From NCBI RefSeq assembly GCF_003002815.1, contig NZ_PVTF01000015.1, forward strand, positions 1-64,000: a DNA stretch of 64,000 nucleotides. The letters are read 5' to 3'. The position numbers were made by a program, and so were the translations under genes. The notes beneath the pieces are model-generated. The model did not search any database. It worked only from the letters and a program-made list of their open reading frames with translations, and was not told where the DNA came from. Positions 48,582-57,875 of the stretch are shown here, piece after piece (within the stretch, counting starts at the first letter, position 1; each line of letters opens with the position of its first letter). Source of the DNA: Umezawaea tangerina. Lineage in GTDB: Bacteria > Actinomycetota > Actinomycetes > Mycobacteriales > Pseudonocardiaceae.

Positions 48582-48630
48582 CGTTGAGAACTCAACGTTG
48601 ATTTCTCAACGCTGCGTTGCACACTCAACG
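48582..48630. promoter_or_regulatory. Triple CGTTG/CAACG inverted-repeat operator (MarR)
   Basis: CGTTGAGAACTCAACG (48582-48597), CGTTGA-TTTC-TCAACG (48596-48611) and CGTTG-N6-CAACG (48615-48630) follow each other, the first two sharing two bases. The dense repetition between divergent marR and its neighbour marks a multi-site operator. Confidence 0.7.
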
Positions 48631-48643
48631 AAGGACTGACGAC

Positions 48644-49057
48644 ATGGCGCACTCCCCCGACCTGGTGATCCCGCGGATCTTCGCCGCGATCGACGACCAC
48701 CGCTTCGACGACCTCCCCGCCTTCTACACCGCGGAGGTCCAGGCCGAGACCGCGGTCGGACCCATCTCCGGCCGCGACCGGCTCGTCGCCACGCTGAAGG
48801 CGATCCACGAGCCGGTCCCCGTGCTCCAGCACCTCGTGACCGGCGTGATCGTCGACCAGGACGGGGAGGAGGCCGACGTCCGCGCCAACGTCGTGGCGAC
48901 CTTCTGCGACGAGGAGCACCACCCCACCCTGGAGGGCGCCAGCGTCTGGCGCGGCCGCCTGAGCCGCGCCGACGGCGACTGGCGGGTGTCGGCGTTCAGC
49001 CTCGACCTCGTCTGGACCCGCGGCGCGATGCCCGCCGACTGGGGTGTGTCGGCCTAG
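48644..49057 (+). CDS. NTF2/SnoaL-like protein, MarR-linked
   Basis: The 137-residue protein has the NTF2-like fold: VIPRIFAAIDDHRFDDLPAFYTAEV, PISGRDRLVATLKAIHEP, LVTGVIVDQDGEEADVRANVVATF and DGDWRVSAFSLDLVW. Members are ligand-binding or catalytic in ring systems. Its tight pairing with a MarR repressor suggests induction by a small aromatic compound. ATG 48644 follows AAGGACTGAC. It is followed by a gap of 90 bp and the SRPBCC-YCII-sigma operon. Confidence 0.78.
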   Translation: MAHSPDLVIPRIFAAIDDHRFDDLPAFYTAEVQAETAVGPISGRDRLVATLKAIHEPVPVLQHLVTGVIVDQDGEEADVRANVVATFCDEEHHPTLEGASVWRGRLSRADGDWRVSAFSLDLVWTRGAMPADWGVSA

Positions 49058-49079
49058 CCGGAAAAATCTTCGCCGCCGT

Positions 49080-49106
49080 TGTCGATTTCCCCGGATCCCG
49101 TGTGTC
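49080..49106 (+). promoter_or_regulatory. Candidate ECF42-type promoter of the SRPBCC-YCII-sigma operon
   Basis: TGTCGA (49080-49085), 17 nt, then TGTC (49103-49106). The TGTCGA box with the same spacing recurs before the second YCII-sigma pair (59001). ECF42 regulons described in Streptomyces use TGTCGA-type -35 elements. Confidence 0.5.
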
Positions 49107-49146
49107 GGAGGAGTGGCGGAAGTGCGCACGACGGAGGTGGAGGATC

Positions 49147-49869
49147 ATGGTCGAGCAGTTCGAGGTGACCTGGGACGGCGTGCTGCCGGGCAGTCCGGGG
49201 CAGGTGTGGGACGCGCTCACCGCGAACACGGCGGGCTGGCTGTGGGAGATCCGGTACGAGCCGCGGCTCGGCGGTTCCGAGAGCGGCCTGACCGGTGCGG
49301 GCGGTGTCGTGACGGCGTGGGACGTGCCGGAGCACTTCGGCACGCGGGCGCCGGACGGCGACGGGGTCAACGACCTCGACTGGGTGCTGCGACCGCACGC
49401 CGAGGGCACGGCGCTGGGCATGCGGCACCGCGGGGTGTTCACCTCGGACGAGGACCTGCACGCCTGCCGGGTGCACACCGACTTCTACTACCACTCGCTC
49501 GGCCAGTACGTGGGCCACTTCGCCGGTCGCGCCGCGCGCTACGCGTCGGCCACCAAGCCGGTGACCGCGGGCGGGCTGGCGGTGGTGCGGTCGGCGTTGG
49601 GACTGGCCGACGTGGAGGTCGGTGAACGGGTGCGCCTGGCGCCCGCGGGGATGAAGCCGATCGACGGCGTGCTGGACTACGCCACCGACGTGTTCCTGGG
49701 AGTGCGGTCCGCCGACGCCCTCTACCGCGTCTTCGACCGCGGCGCGTGGGGCGAGGGCGTCTCGGTGGTGTGCCACCTGTTCGGCGAGGATGCCGACCAG
49801 GACGTGAGCGGCCGGGCCTGGACGGCCTGGCTGGACGAGGTGTTCCCGACCGGAGAGGTGGAGGGCTGA
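49147..49869 (+). CDS. SRPBCC family protein in an ECF sigma operon
   Basis: The 240-residue product is a START-like protein with VTWDGVLPGSPGQVWDALTANTAGW and RYEPRLGGSESGLTGAGGVVTAW, the Aha1/SRPBCC type. It is longer than the usual 150 residues because of a C-terminal segment (about 150-240) that looks like a second partial module. ATG 49147 is preceded by GGTGGAGG. Its stop overlaps the YCII gene start (TGATG), placing it first in a three-gene operon with an ECF sigma factor. Function unknown. Confidence 0.77.
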   Translation: MVEQFEVTWDGVLPGSPGQVWDALTANTAGWLWEIRYEPRLGGSESGLTGAGGVVTAWDVPEHFGTRAPDGDGVNDLDWVLRPHAEGTALGMRHRGVFTSDEDLHACRVHTDFYYHSLGQYVGHFAGRAARYASATKPVTAGGLAVVRSALGLADVEVGERVRLAPAGMKPIDGVLDYATDVFLGVRSADALYRVFDRGAWGEGVSVVCHLFGEDADQDVSGRAWTAWLDEVFPTGEVEG

Positions 49870-50219
49870 TGGCCCGGTACGCGGTGCTCATCTTCGAGCA
49901 GGAGACCCCCAACGGCGTCGCCGACATCCCGCCGGAGGTGATGCGGGCGCACCTGGACCTGCCCGACCGGATCGCCGCCGAGGGCGGTCGGGTCGTCGCG
50001 GGGCTGGCGTTCGAGCCGACCTCGACGTCGACCTCCATCCGGGGTGACCTGGTCACCGACGGGCCGTTCGTGGAGACGAAGGAGGCGCTCGGGGGCGTGT
50101 TCCTCATCGAGGCGCGCGACCTGGACCACGCGTTGGCGCTGGCCGCGCTGACGCCGATCGTCAACGGCGGTGTCGAGGTGCGCCCGCTGGTGGACTTCCA
50201 GGTCGTGGAGCCGAGCTGA
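49869..50219 (+). CDS. YCII/DGPF-domain protein (ECF42-linked)
   Basis: The 116-residue protein belongs to the YCII (DGPF) family with a ferredoxin-like alpha-beta fold: ARYAVLIFEQE, LVTDGPFVETKEALGGVFLIEA and GGVEVRPLVDF. These proteins are characteristic partners of ECF42 sigma factors, and the DGPF motif is intact. The role is not known; enzymatic and regulatory roles have both been proposed. It overlaps its neighbours at both ends. Confidence 0.88.
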   Translation: MARYAVLIFEQETPNGVADIPPEVMRAHLDLPDRIAAEGGRVVAGLAFEPTSTSTSIRGDLVTDGPFVETKEALGGVFLIEARDLDHALALAALTPIVNGGVEVRPLVDFQVVEPS

Positions 50220-51445
50220 ACGCGGTCGGGACGGCCGTCGCCGACGCGCACCGCCGCGAGTGGGCCTTCGTGCTCGCCGCGACGGTGCGCGTCACGCGCG
50301 ACCTGGACACGGCCGAGGAGTCGGTGCAGGACGCGTACGTGGAGGCGCTGCGGGCGTGGACGCGCGACGGCGTGCCCGACCGGCCGGGCGCCTGGCTCAC
50401 GACCGTGGCACGGCGCAAGGCGTTGAACGCGGTCCGCGGCCGCGAGACGTTGAAGGCGAAGCTGCCGCTGCTGCTGGAGCCCGAGGAGGCGGTGGTGGAG
50501 GCCGGTGACCCGGAGGTGATCCCGGACGACCGGCTGCGGCTGGTGTTCACCTGCTGCCACCCGGCGCTGTCGCGGGAGGCCCAGGTCGCGCTCACCCTGC
50601 GGCTGGTGTGCGGGGTGGCGACGGCCGACGTGGCGCACGCGTTCCTGGTGTCCGAGTCGACGATGGCCGCGCGGCTGACCAGGGCGAAGAAGAAGATCGC
50701 CGCCGCGCGCATCCCGTACCGGGTGCCGTCGGCCGAGGAGCTGCCCGCGCGGGTGGACGTGGTGCTGACCGTGATCCACCTGCTGTTCGCCACCGGGCAC
50801 ACCGCGCACTCCGGGCGCGACCTGGTGCGCGACGAGCTGACCGGCCGGGCGCTTGACCTGGCCCGGATGCTGCGCCACCTGCTGCCCGGCGAGCGGGAGG
50901 TCGGGGGTCTGCTGGCGCTGCTGCTGGTGCACCAGGCGCGACGGGCGACCAGGACCGACGCGGCGGGCCGGTTGCTGCGGCTGGAGGACCAGGACCGGTC
51001 GGCGTGGGACCGCGACCTGATCGCCGAGGCGGACCGGCTGGTGGTCGCCACCCTCAGCGCCGGGCCGCCCGGCCGGTTCGCCGTGCAGGCCGCGATCGCC
51101 GCGCTGCACGCCCAGGCGCCGAGCTACCCGGAGACGGACTGGCCGCAGATCCTCACCCTCTACGACGTCCTCGCGCGGCTCTGGCCGTCCCCGGTGGTGG
51201 CGCTCAACCGGGCGGTGGCGGTGGCGTTCGTGGCCGGGCCCGAGGCCGCGTTGGCCGAGGTCGAGGCACTGGAGCGGGACGGTCGGCTGGCCGGGTACCG
51301 GTACCTGCCCTCGACCAAGGCCGACCTGCTGCACCGGCTGGGCCGCGACGCCGAGGCGGTCGAGGCCTACCGGGCGGCGCTGGCGTTGAGCGACAACGCC
51401 GCCGAGCAGGAGTTCCTGGCCGACCGGATCGAGCGGATCGGCTAA
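50216..51445 (+). CDS. ECF42-type RNA polymerase sigma factor with TPR-like C-terminal extension
   Basis: The protein has sigma region 2 (RREWAFVLAATVRVTRDLDTAEESVQDAYVEAL, ending PGAWLTTVARRKALN) and region 4 (LSREAQVALTLRLVCGVATADVAHAFLVSESTMAARLTRAKKKI). A long helical extension (LLFATGHTAHSGRDLVRDE... NRAVAVAFV) is characteristic of ECF42. This extension is needed for activity in studied members. The only ATG/GTG/TTG in frame, GTG 50270, would remove the N-terminal ADAHRREWAF stretch. CTG 50216, which overlaps the YCII stop and follows GTGGAG, is the better start by homology. 409 residues. Confidence 0.85.
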   Translation: MNAVGTAVADAHRREWAFVLAATVRVTRDLDTAEESVQDAYVEALRAWTRDGVPDRPGAWLTTVARRKALNAVRGRETLKAKLPLLLEPEEAVVEAGDPEVIPDDRLRLVFTCCHPALSREAQVALTLRLVCGVATADVAHAFLVSESTMAARLTRAKKKIAAARIPYRVPSAEELPARVDVVLTVIHLLFATGHTAHSGRDLVRDELTGRALDLARMLRHLLPGEREVGGLLALLLVHQARRATRTDAAGRLLRLEDQDRSAWDRDLIAEADRLVVATLSAGPPGRFAVQAAIAALHAQAPSYPETDWPQILTLYDVLARLWPSPVVALNRAVAVAFVAGPEAALAEVEALERDGRLAGYRYLPSTKADLLHRLGRDAEAVEAYRAALALSDNAAEQEFLADRIERIG

Positions 51446-52302
51446 CGGCCCGCGCTCCGGACCGCGCCGATCCCGGCGACGACCACCAGCACGATCGCGG
51501 CGACGTCCGGGAGCGCGAGGCCCTGGCCGAGGACGACGTACCCGGCCAGCGCGGCGACGGCCGGGGCCAGGCTCATCAGGACGGCGAACGTGGACTGGCG
51601 CAGCGTGCGCAGCGACAGCAGCTCCAGCGTGTACGGCAGTGCGGAGGACAGCAGGGCGACGGCGGCGCCGAGCGCCAGCGTGACCGGGTGGAACAGGGCA
51701 CCGCTCAGGCCGAGCGGGAGGCTGATCACCGCGCTCACGGCCATCGCCAGCGCGAGCCCGTCGGCCTTGGGGAAGCGGCTGCCCGCGCGGGCCGAGCACA
51801 CGATGTAGGCGGCCCACAGCGCCCCGGCTCCCAGCGCGAACGCGGTGCCTACCAGGTCGAGGCCGTCGAACCCGCCGCGGCCGAGCAGCACGACCCCCAC
51901 CAGCGCCAGGCCCGCCCACAGCCAGCTGGACGCGCGCCGGGACGTGACGACCGAGAGGACCAGGGGTCCGAGCACCTCCAGGGTGACCGCGGCGCCGAGC
52001 GGGATCCGGGCGATGGCCTGGTAGAACATCATGTTCATCACGGCCAGCGCCACGCCGAACACCACGACCACGGCCCAGTCCGCGCGCCGGTAGCCGCGGA
52101 CCGCCGGGCGGCACACCGCGAGCATGACCACCGCGGAGATCGTCAGCCGCAGCGCCACCACGCCCAGCGCGCCCGCGAGCGGGAAGACCATCGCGGCCAC
52201 CGCGGCCCCGAACTGCTGGGACAGGATGCCGCCGAACACCAGCCCGACGGAGGCGGTGCGGGGTGCGGCGGGGGCGGTCGGGCGGAGCGCGGTCGTGGTC
52301 AC
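51442..52302 (-). CDS. EamA/RhtA-type drug-metabolite transporter
   Basis: The 286-residue DMT-superfamily protein has about 10 transmembrane helices and two EamA repeats. Landmarks are AGALGVVALRLTISAVVML, FYQAIARIPLGAAVTLEVLGPLVLSVVTSRR and SALPYTLELLSLRTLRQSTFAVLMSLAPAVAALAG. Similarity to RhtA suggests export of amino acids such as threonine or homoserine. The substrate is not known. GTG 52302. It is divergent from a LysR gene, its likely regulator, and overlaps the sigma gene's stop by 4 bp. Confidence 0.9.
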   Translation of the reverse strand: MTTTALRPTAPAAPRTASVGLVFGGILSQQFGAAVAAMVFPLAGALGVVALRLTISAVVMLAVCRPAVRGYRRADWAVVVVFGVALAVMNMMFYQAIARIPLGAAVTLEVLGPLVLSVVTSRRASSWLWAGLALVGVVLLGRGGFDGLDLVGTAFALGAGALWAAYIVCSARAGSRFPKADGLALAMAVSAVISLPLGLSGALFHPVTLALGAAVALLSSALPYTLELLSLRTLRQSTFAVLMSLAPAVAALAGYVVLGQGLALPDVAAIVLVVVAGIGAVRSAGR

Positions 52303-52337
52303 AACGTCACGCTATGGACGTCGCAGTGTCGCGTGAA

Positions 52338-52364
52338 ATGCTTGTTCTCCAGCGGTTATGCTTG
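52338..52364. promoter_or_regulatory. Direct repeats ATGCTTG in the EamA/LysR intergenic region
   Basis: ATGCTTG occurs at 52338-52344 and 52358-52364, 20 bp apart (about two helix turns). The second overlaps TATGCT, a -10 box 8 nt before the lysR ATG. Candidate LysR contact sites. Confidence 0.4.
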
Positions 52365-52370
52365 CCGGAC

Positions 52371-53216
52371 ATGACCGTCGAGCTGCGTCACCTGCGCTGC
52401 TTCCTCGCGATCGCCGAGGAAGCCAACATCACGCGCGCCGCGGCCCGCCTGCACGTCGGGCAACCCGCCCTGTCGCGCACGCTGCGGCAGCTCGAGGAGC
52501 ACCTCGGGGTGCGGCTGGTCGACCGGTCCACCCATCACCTGCACCTCACCGAGGCCGGGCACGCGTTCCGCACGAGGGCGATCACCGCCGTCGCCGCGGT
52601 GGACGACGCGCTCGACCCGACCCGCGTGGGCACGTGGCCGTTGCGGCTGGGGCACGCCTGGGCGGCGCTCGGTGACCACACGACCGCGTTGCTGCGGCGG
52701 TGGCGCGAGACCCACCCGGACACACCGCTGGAGCTGCTGCGCATCTCCGAGCCGACCGCGGGCCTCGCCCGCGGCAGGACCGACGCCGCCCTGGTCCGCG
52801 GTCCGGCGCGCGGTCCGCACGCGCTGCTGCTGAACGAGCCGCGGCTGGCGGCCGTGCCGACCGGGAGCGACCTCGCCGGACGCGCGGAGCTGGCGCTGGC
52901 CGACCTGACCGACCGGGTGATCATCCTGAGCCCGCCGACCGGCACCACGACGGTGGCCCTCTGGCCCGCCGCGATCCGGCCTTCGGCGACCGCGGTCGTC
53001 GACAACACCGACGACTGGCTGGCCGCCATCGCCTCCGGTCGTGGTGTCGGCGTCACGACCGCGGGCACCGCCGGGATCCACGCCTACCCCGGCGTCACCT
53101 ACGTCCCGCTCACCGACGCGCCACCCGTGCCAGTGCACCTGGTGTGGACCGACCCGCCCCGACACCCCGCCATCCCCGCCCTGCTCGCGCTCGCCCGCGA
53201 GGTCGTGGCGGGCTGA
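52371..53216 (+). CDS. LysR family transcriptional regulator
   Basis: The 281-residue LysR opens with ELRHLRCFLAIAEEANITRAAARLHVGQPALSRTLRQLEEHLGVRLVDRSTHHL, the standard winged helix. The effector domain runs from about 90 to the end, with a short substrate loop. It lies divergent from the EamA transporter gene and probably controls it. Leaderless translation is likely (TATGCT, 8 nt, ATG). The C-terminal GVTYVPLTDAPPVPVHLVW is typical of the class. Confidence 0.92.
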   Translation: MTVELRHLRCFLAIAEEANITRAAARLHVGQPALSRTLRQLEEHLGVRLVDRSTHHLHLTEAGHAFRTRAITAVAAVDDALDPTRVGTWPLRLGHAWAALGDHTTALLRRWRETHPDTPLELLRISEPTAGLARGRTDAALVRGPARGPHALLLNEPRLAAVPTGSDLAGRAELALADLTDRVIILSPPTGTTTVALWPAAIRPSATAVVDNTDDWLAAIASGRGVGVTTAGTAGIHAYPGVTYVPLTDAPPVPVHLVWTDPPRHPAIPALLALAREVVAG

Positions 53217-53259
53217 AACCCGGTTGCCCCTGACTAGGGCGCTCTGGTCAGCTTCGCCG

Positions 53260-54027
53260 ATGGATGAACAAGCGGTACTCGCCGCGTTCGACGAGCAGGT
53301 CCGCAGGCATCCCAGCACCGACGGCCGCGTCGAGCACGACACCGACGTCATCCGCTCCTTCGGGCAGGGGTGGACCGGCGTGGAGTGGTCCTCCCTCGAC
53401 GCCGCACGGGCCGACGGCGTCATCGCCGCGCAGATCACGGCGTTCGGCGCGCGCCCGTGGGAGTGGAAGCACTACGACTACGACGAGCCCGCCGACCTGC
53501 CCGCCCGACTGGTCGCCGCGGGCCTCACCCCGCAACCACCGGAGACCCTGCTCGTCGCCGAGATCGCCGACATGCCGTCGGACACCACCCCGCCCGACGG
53601 CGTGACCCTCGTGCCGGTCGTCGACCGGACCGGGATCGACGACCTGGTGGCCGTGCACGACGCCGTGTTCGGCGGCGACCACTCCCCCGTCGGCCGCGCC
53701 CTGCTGGACGGCATCACCAGCTCACCCAGCACGGTCGCCGCCGTCGTCGCCATGGCCGGAGCGACCCCGGTGTCCGCCGCCCGCGTCGAGTTCCACCCCG
53801 GCACCGACTTCGCGAGCCTGTGGGGCGGCGGCACCCTCCCGTCGTGGCGCGGCCGCGGCGTCTTCCGCGCCCTCGTCGCCCACCGCGCCACCCTCGCGGC
53901 CGCCCGCGGTTACCGCTACCTCCAGGTCGACGCCACCCCCGACAGCCGTCCCATCCTGCGCCGCCTGGGCTTCGTCGAGCTCGCCACCACGACCCCGTTC
54001 ACCCATCCCGGTACGGGTGCTGCCTGA
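53260..54027 (+). CDS. GNAT family N-acetyltransferase
   Basis: The 255-residue protein has an N-terminal part unlike GNAT (about 1-110) and a C-terminal GNAT domain: GIDDLVAVHDAVFG, PVSAARVEFHPGTDFASLWGGGTLPSWRGRGVFRALVAHRATLAAARGYRYLQVDATPDSRPILRRLGF (split by short gaps). The acetyl-CoA loop reads SWRGRGVFRAL, somewhat like the Q/RxxGxG/A motif. The substrate is unknown. ATG 53260 lies 13 nt after a CTAGGG-type -10 sequence. Confidence 0.85.
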   Translation: MDEQAVLAAFDEQVRRHPSTDGRVEHDTDVIRSFGQGWTGVEWSSLDAARADGVIAAQITAFGARPWEWKHYDYDEPADLPARLVAAGLTPQPPETLLVAEIADMPSDTTPPDGVTLVPVVDRTGIDDLVAVHDAVFGGDHSPVGRALLDGITSSPSTVAAVVAMAGATPVSAARVEFHPGTDFASLWGGGTLPSWRGRGVFRALVAHRATLAAARGYRYLQVDATPDSRPILRRLGFVELATTTPFTHPGTGAA

Positions 54028-54033
54028 CCGCGC

Positions 54034-54074
54034 TAGGGTGAAGACCATGCGGTCAGAAAAAATACCGATCGGTA
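54034..54074 (+). promoter_or_regulatory. tetR promoter with perfect operator inside the first codons
   Basis: TAGGGT (54034-54039) ends 7 nt before ATG 54047. TACCGATCGGTA (54063-54074) is a perfect 12-bp palindrome in codons 6-9 of the tetR gene itself. A repressor bound there would sit just downstream of the transcription start. Confidence 0.6.
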
Positions 54075-54681
54075 AGTCGGAGCGGACGTTCGTCGACGTC
54101 GCGCGGCGTGCCCAGCTGGTGGAGTGCGCGATCGACGCGATCGCCGAGTTGGGTCTGCCCAAGGCGTCCCTGGCGGAGGTCGCGAGGCGGGCGGGCGTCA
54201 CCAAGACGACGATCTTCTACCACTTCGCCAACCGCGAGGAGCTGATCCTCGAGGTGTTCGCGTCGACCCTGGCGCAGGGCGGCGAGTTCATGGCGGCGCG
54301 AACCGGTGGTGCGGAGAGCGCCGCCGCGGAGCTGCGGGCCTACATCGAGGCGAACGTCCAGTACATCGGCACCCACCGCAAGCACGTGCGGGTGCTGACC
54401 GAGATCGCGATGAACTTCACCGACGAGGACGGCCGGACCCGGCTGACGCACGACGCGTCGGTCTACGGCACCAGCCTCGCGCCGTTGCAGGACCTGCTGG
54501 AACGCGGTCAGCGCGCGGGCGAGTTCCGCGACTTCACCACCCGCACCACCGCCATGACGATCCGCGCGGCCATCGACGCCATCGGTCCCCAGCTCACCGT
54601 CATCCCGGATCTCGACCTCGACGCCTACGCGGCGGACCTGGTGTCCCTCTTCCGCCACGCGACGGAGAGGCAGGCGCGCCC

Positions 54682-54685
<4 letters not shown>
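54047..54685 (+). CDS. TetR family transcriptional regulator
   Basis: The 212-residue regulator has RRAQLVECAIDAIAELGLPKASLAEVARRAGVTKTTIFYHFANREELILEVF, a clear TetR helix-turn-helix, and a C-terminal domain (AAAELRAYIEANVQYIGTHRKHVRVLTEIAMNF) of the TetR_C type that often binds lipophilic ligands. It is translated from a leaderless mRNA. It overlaps the membrane protein gene by 4 bp (ATGA), so the two form an operon that it probably represses itself. Confidence 0.9.
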
Positions 54686-56999
<2,314 letters not shown>

Positions 57000-57002
57000 G
57001 CG

Positions 57003-57032
57003 GGGTGGGGCCCGGTGCGCCGGGCCCCACCC
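57003..57032. terminator. Bidirectional hairpin terminator
   Basis: GGGTGGGGCCCGG (57003-57015) pairs perfectly with CCGGGCCCCACCC (57020-57032), with a 4-nt loop, between the converging rox and rraA-like genes. Confidence 0.68.
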
Positions 57033-57033
57033 G

Positions 57034-57696
57034 TCATACCGTGAAGCCCAGCTTGCTCGGGGTGCCGGTGCGGACGTTCTCGCGGTGGGCGTGGAAGTTC
57101 ATCGAGTCGAACAGGCTCGTGCCCTCGGCGAGCCGCGCCAGCACGGCCTCCTCGCGCCGGTCGATCGCCTCGGCGGCGTCGAGGACGGCGGCGAGCTGGT
57201 CGGCCGTGGCGACGAGCACGCCGTCGTCGTCGCCCAGGACGAGCGCGCCGGGCGTGATGTCGACGCCGCCGCAGCGGATCGGGAGCTGGGTGCGCGGGAC
57301 GGCGACGGCCGGGCCGGAGCGGGGGCAGGTGCCGCGGGCGTAGACGGTGAACCCCAACGGGCGCAACGTCTCCAGGTCGCGGACCAGGCCGTCGACGACG
57401 ATCGCGGACAGTCCCCTGCGGCGGGCCTCGGTGGCGAACAGGCCGCCCGCGACGGCGACACCGGGGTTCGCCGACGCGTCGACCACGAGCACGTCACCGG
57501 GCTGGGCGATCTCCAGGCCCTCCATCACCGGCAGCAGGTCGCCGTCGGACCGGACGGTCACCGCGCGACCGGCGATCGTGCCCCCGCCCGCGAGGCGGCG
57601 GATGCCGTGGTCGAGGGTCGGGAGGCTCTTGTCCGCGTCGCTGACCACCGACACCGGCAGCAGGCGGGCGCGGGTCAGGAGGCTGTCGTGTTCCAT
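57034..57696 (-). CDS. RraA-like family protein (HMG/CHA-aldolase type)
   Basis: The 220-residue product has the RraA/aldolase fold: AGRAVTVRSDGDLLPVMEGLE, PGDVLVVDASANPGVAVAGGLFATEARRRG, SAIVVDGLVRDLETLR (metal and substrate R/D), and ITPGALVLGDDDGVLVATAD. Family members are divalent-metal 4-hydroxy-4-methyl-2-oxoglutarate/oxaloacetate aldolases or RNase E inhibitors. The VVDG(x)VRD motif favours an aldolase. Its -10 box TAGGGT (57703-57708 on the minus strand), 6 nt before ATG 57696, overlaps the end of a palindromic insertion. Confidence 0.86.
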   Translation of the reverse strand: MEHDSLLTRARLLPVSVVSDADKSLPTLDHGIRRLAGGGTIAGRAVTVRSDGDLLPVMEGLEIAQPGDVLVVDASANPGVAVAGGLFATEARRRGLSAIVVDGLVRDLETLRPLGFTVYARGTCPRSGPAVAVPRTQLPIRCGGVDITPGALVLGDDDGVLVATADQLAAVLDAAEAIDRREEAVLARLAEGTSLFDSMNFHAHRENVRTGTPSKLGFTV

Positions 57697-57704
57697 GGCC
57701 GCAC

Positions 57705-57875
57705 CCTAGGGCGTGTATCGAAGTCCGTGTTCGCGGTAGCCGGGCCTGAGGCGGCCCCTGGGGGCACGGCCGACTGGCCCGCATACAACAGCGGTATGCG
57801 GGCCAGTCGGCCGCACCGCCAGGAACCACCTCAGGCGCGACTCCCATCGAACGAGACTTCGACACACGCCCTAGG
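57705..57875. mobile_element. Palindromic MITE-like element flanked by CTAG
   Basis: The 171-bp segment has 21-bp inverted ends (57705-57725 and 57855-57875) with a single mismatch, both beginning CCTAGGGCGTG. Inside, CGGCCGACTGGCCCGCATAC (57767-57786) is perfectly repeated in inverse at 57794-57813 around a 7-nt loop. It can therefore fold into a long hairpin. CTAG at 57706-57709 and 57871-57874 may be a 4-bp target duplication. It contains no transposase gene. It joins the 3' end of the TetR gene to the promoter of the rraA-like gene. Confidence 0.8.
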
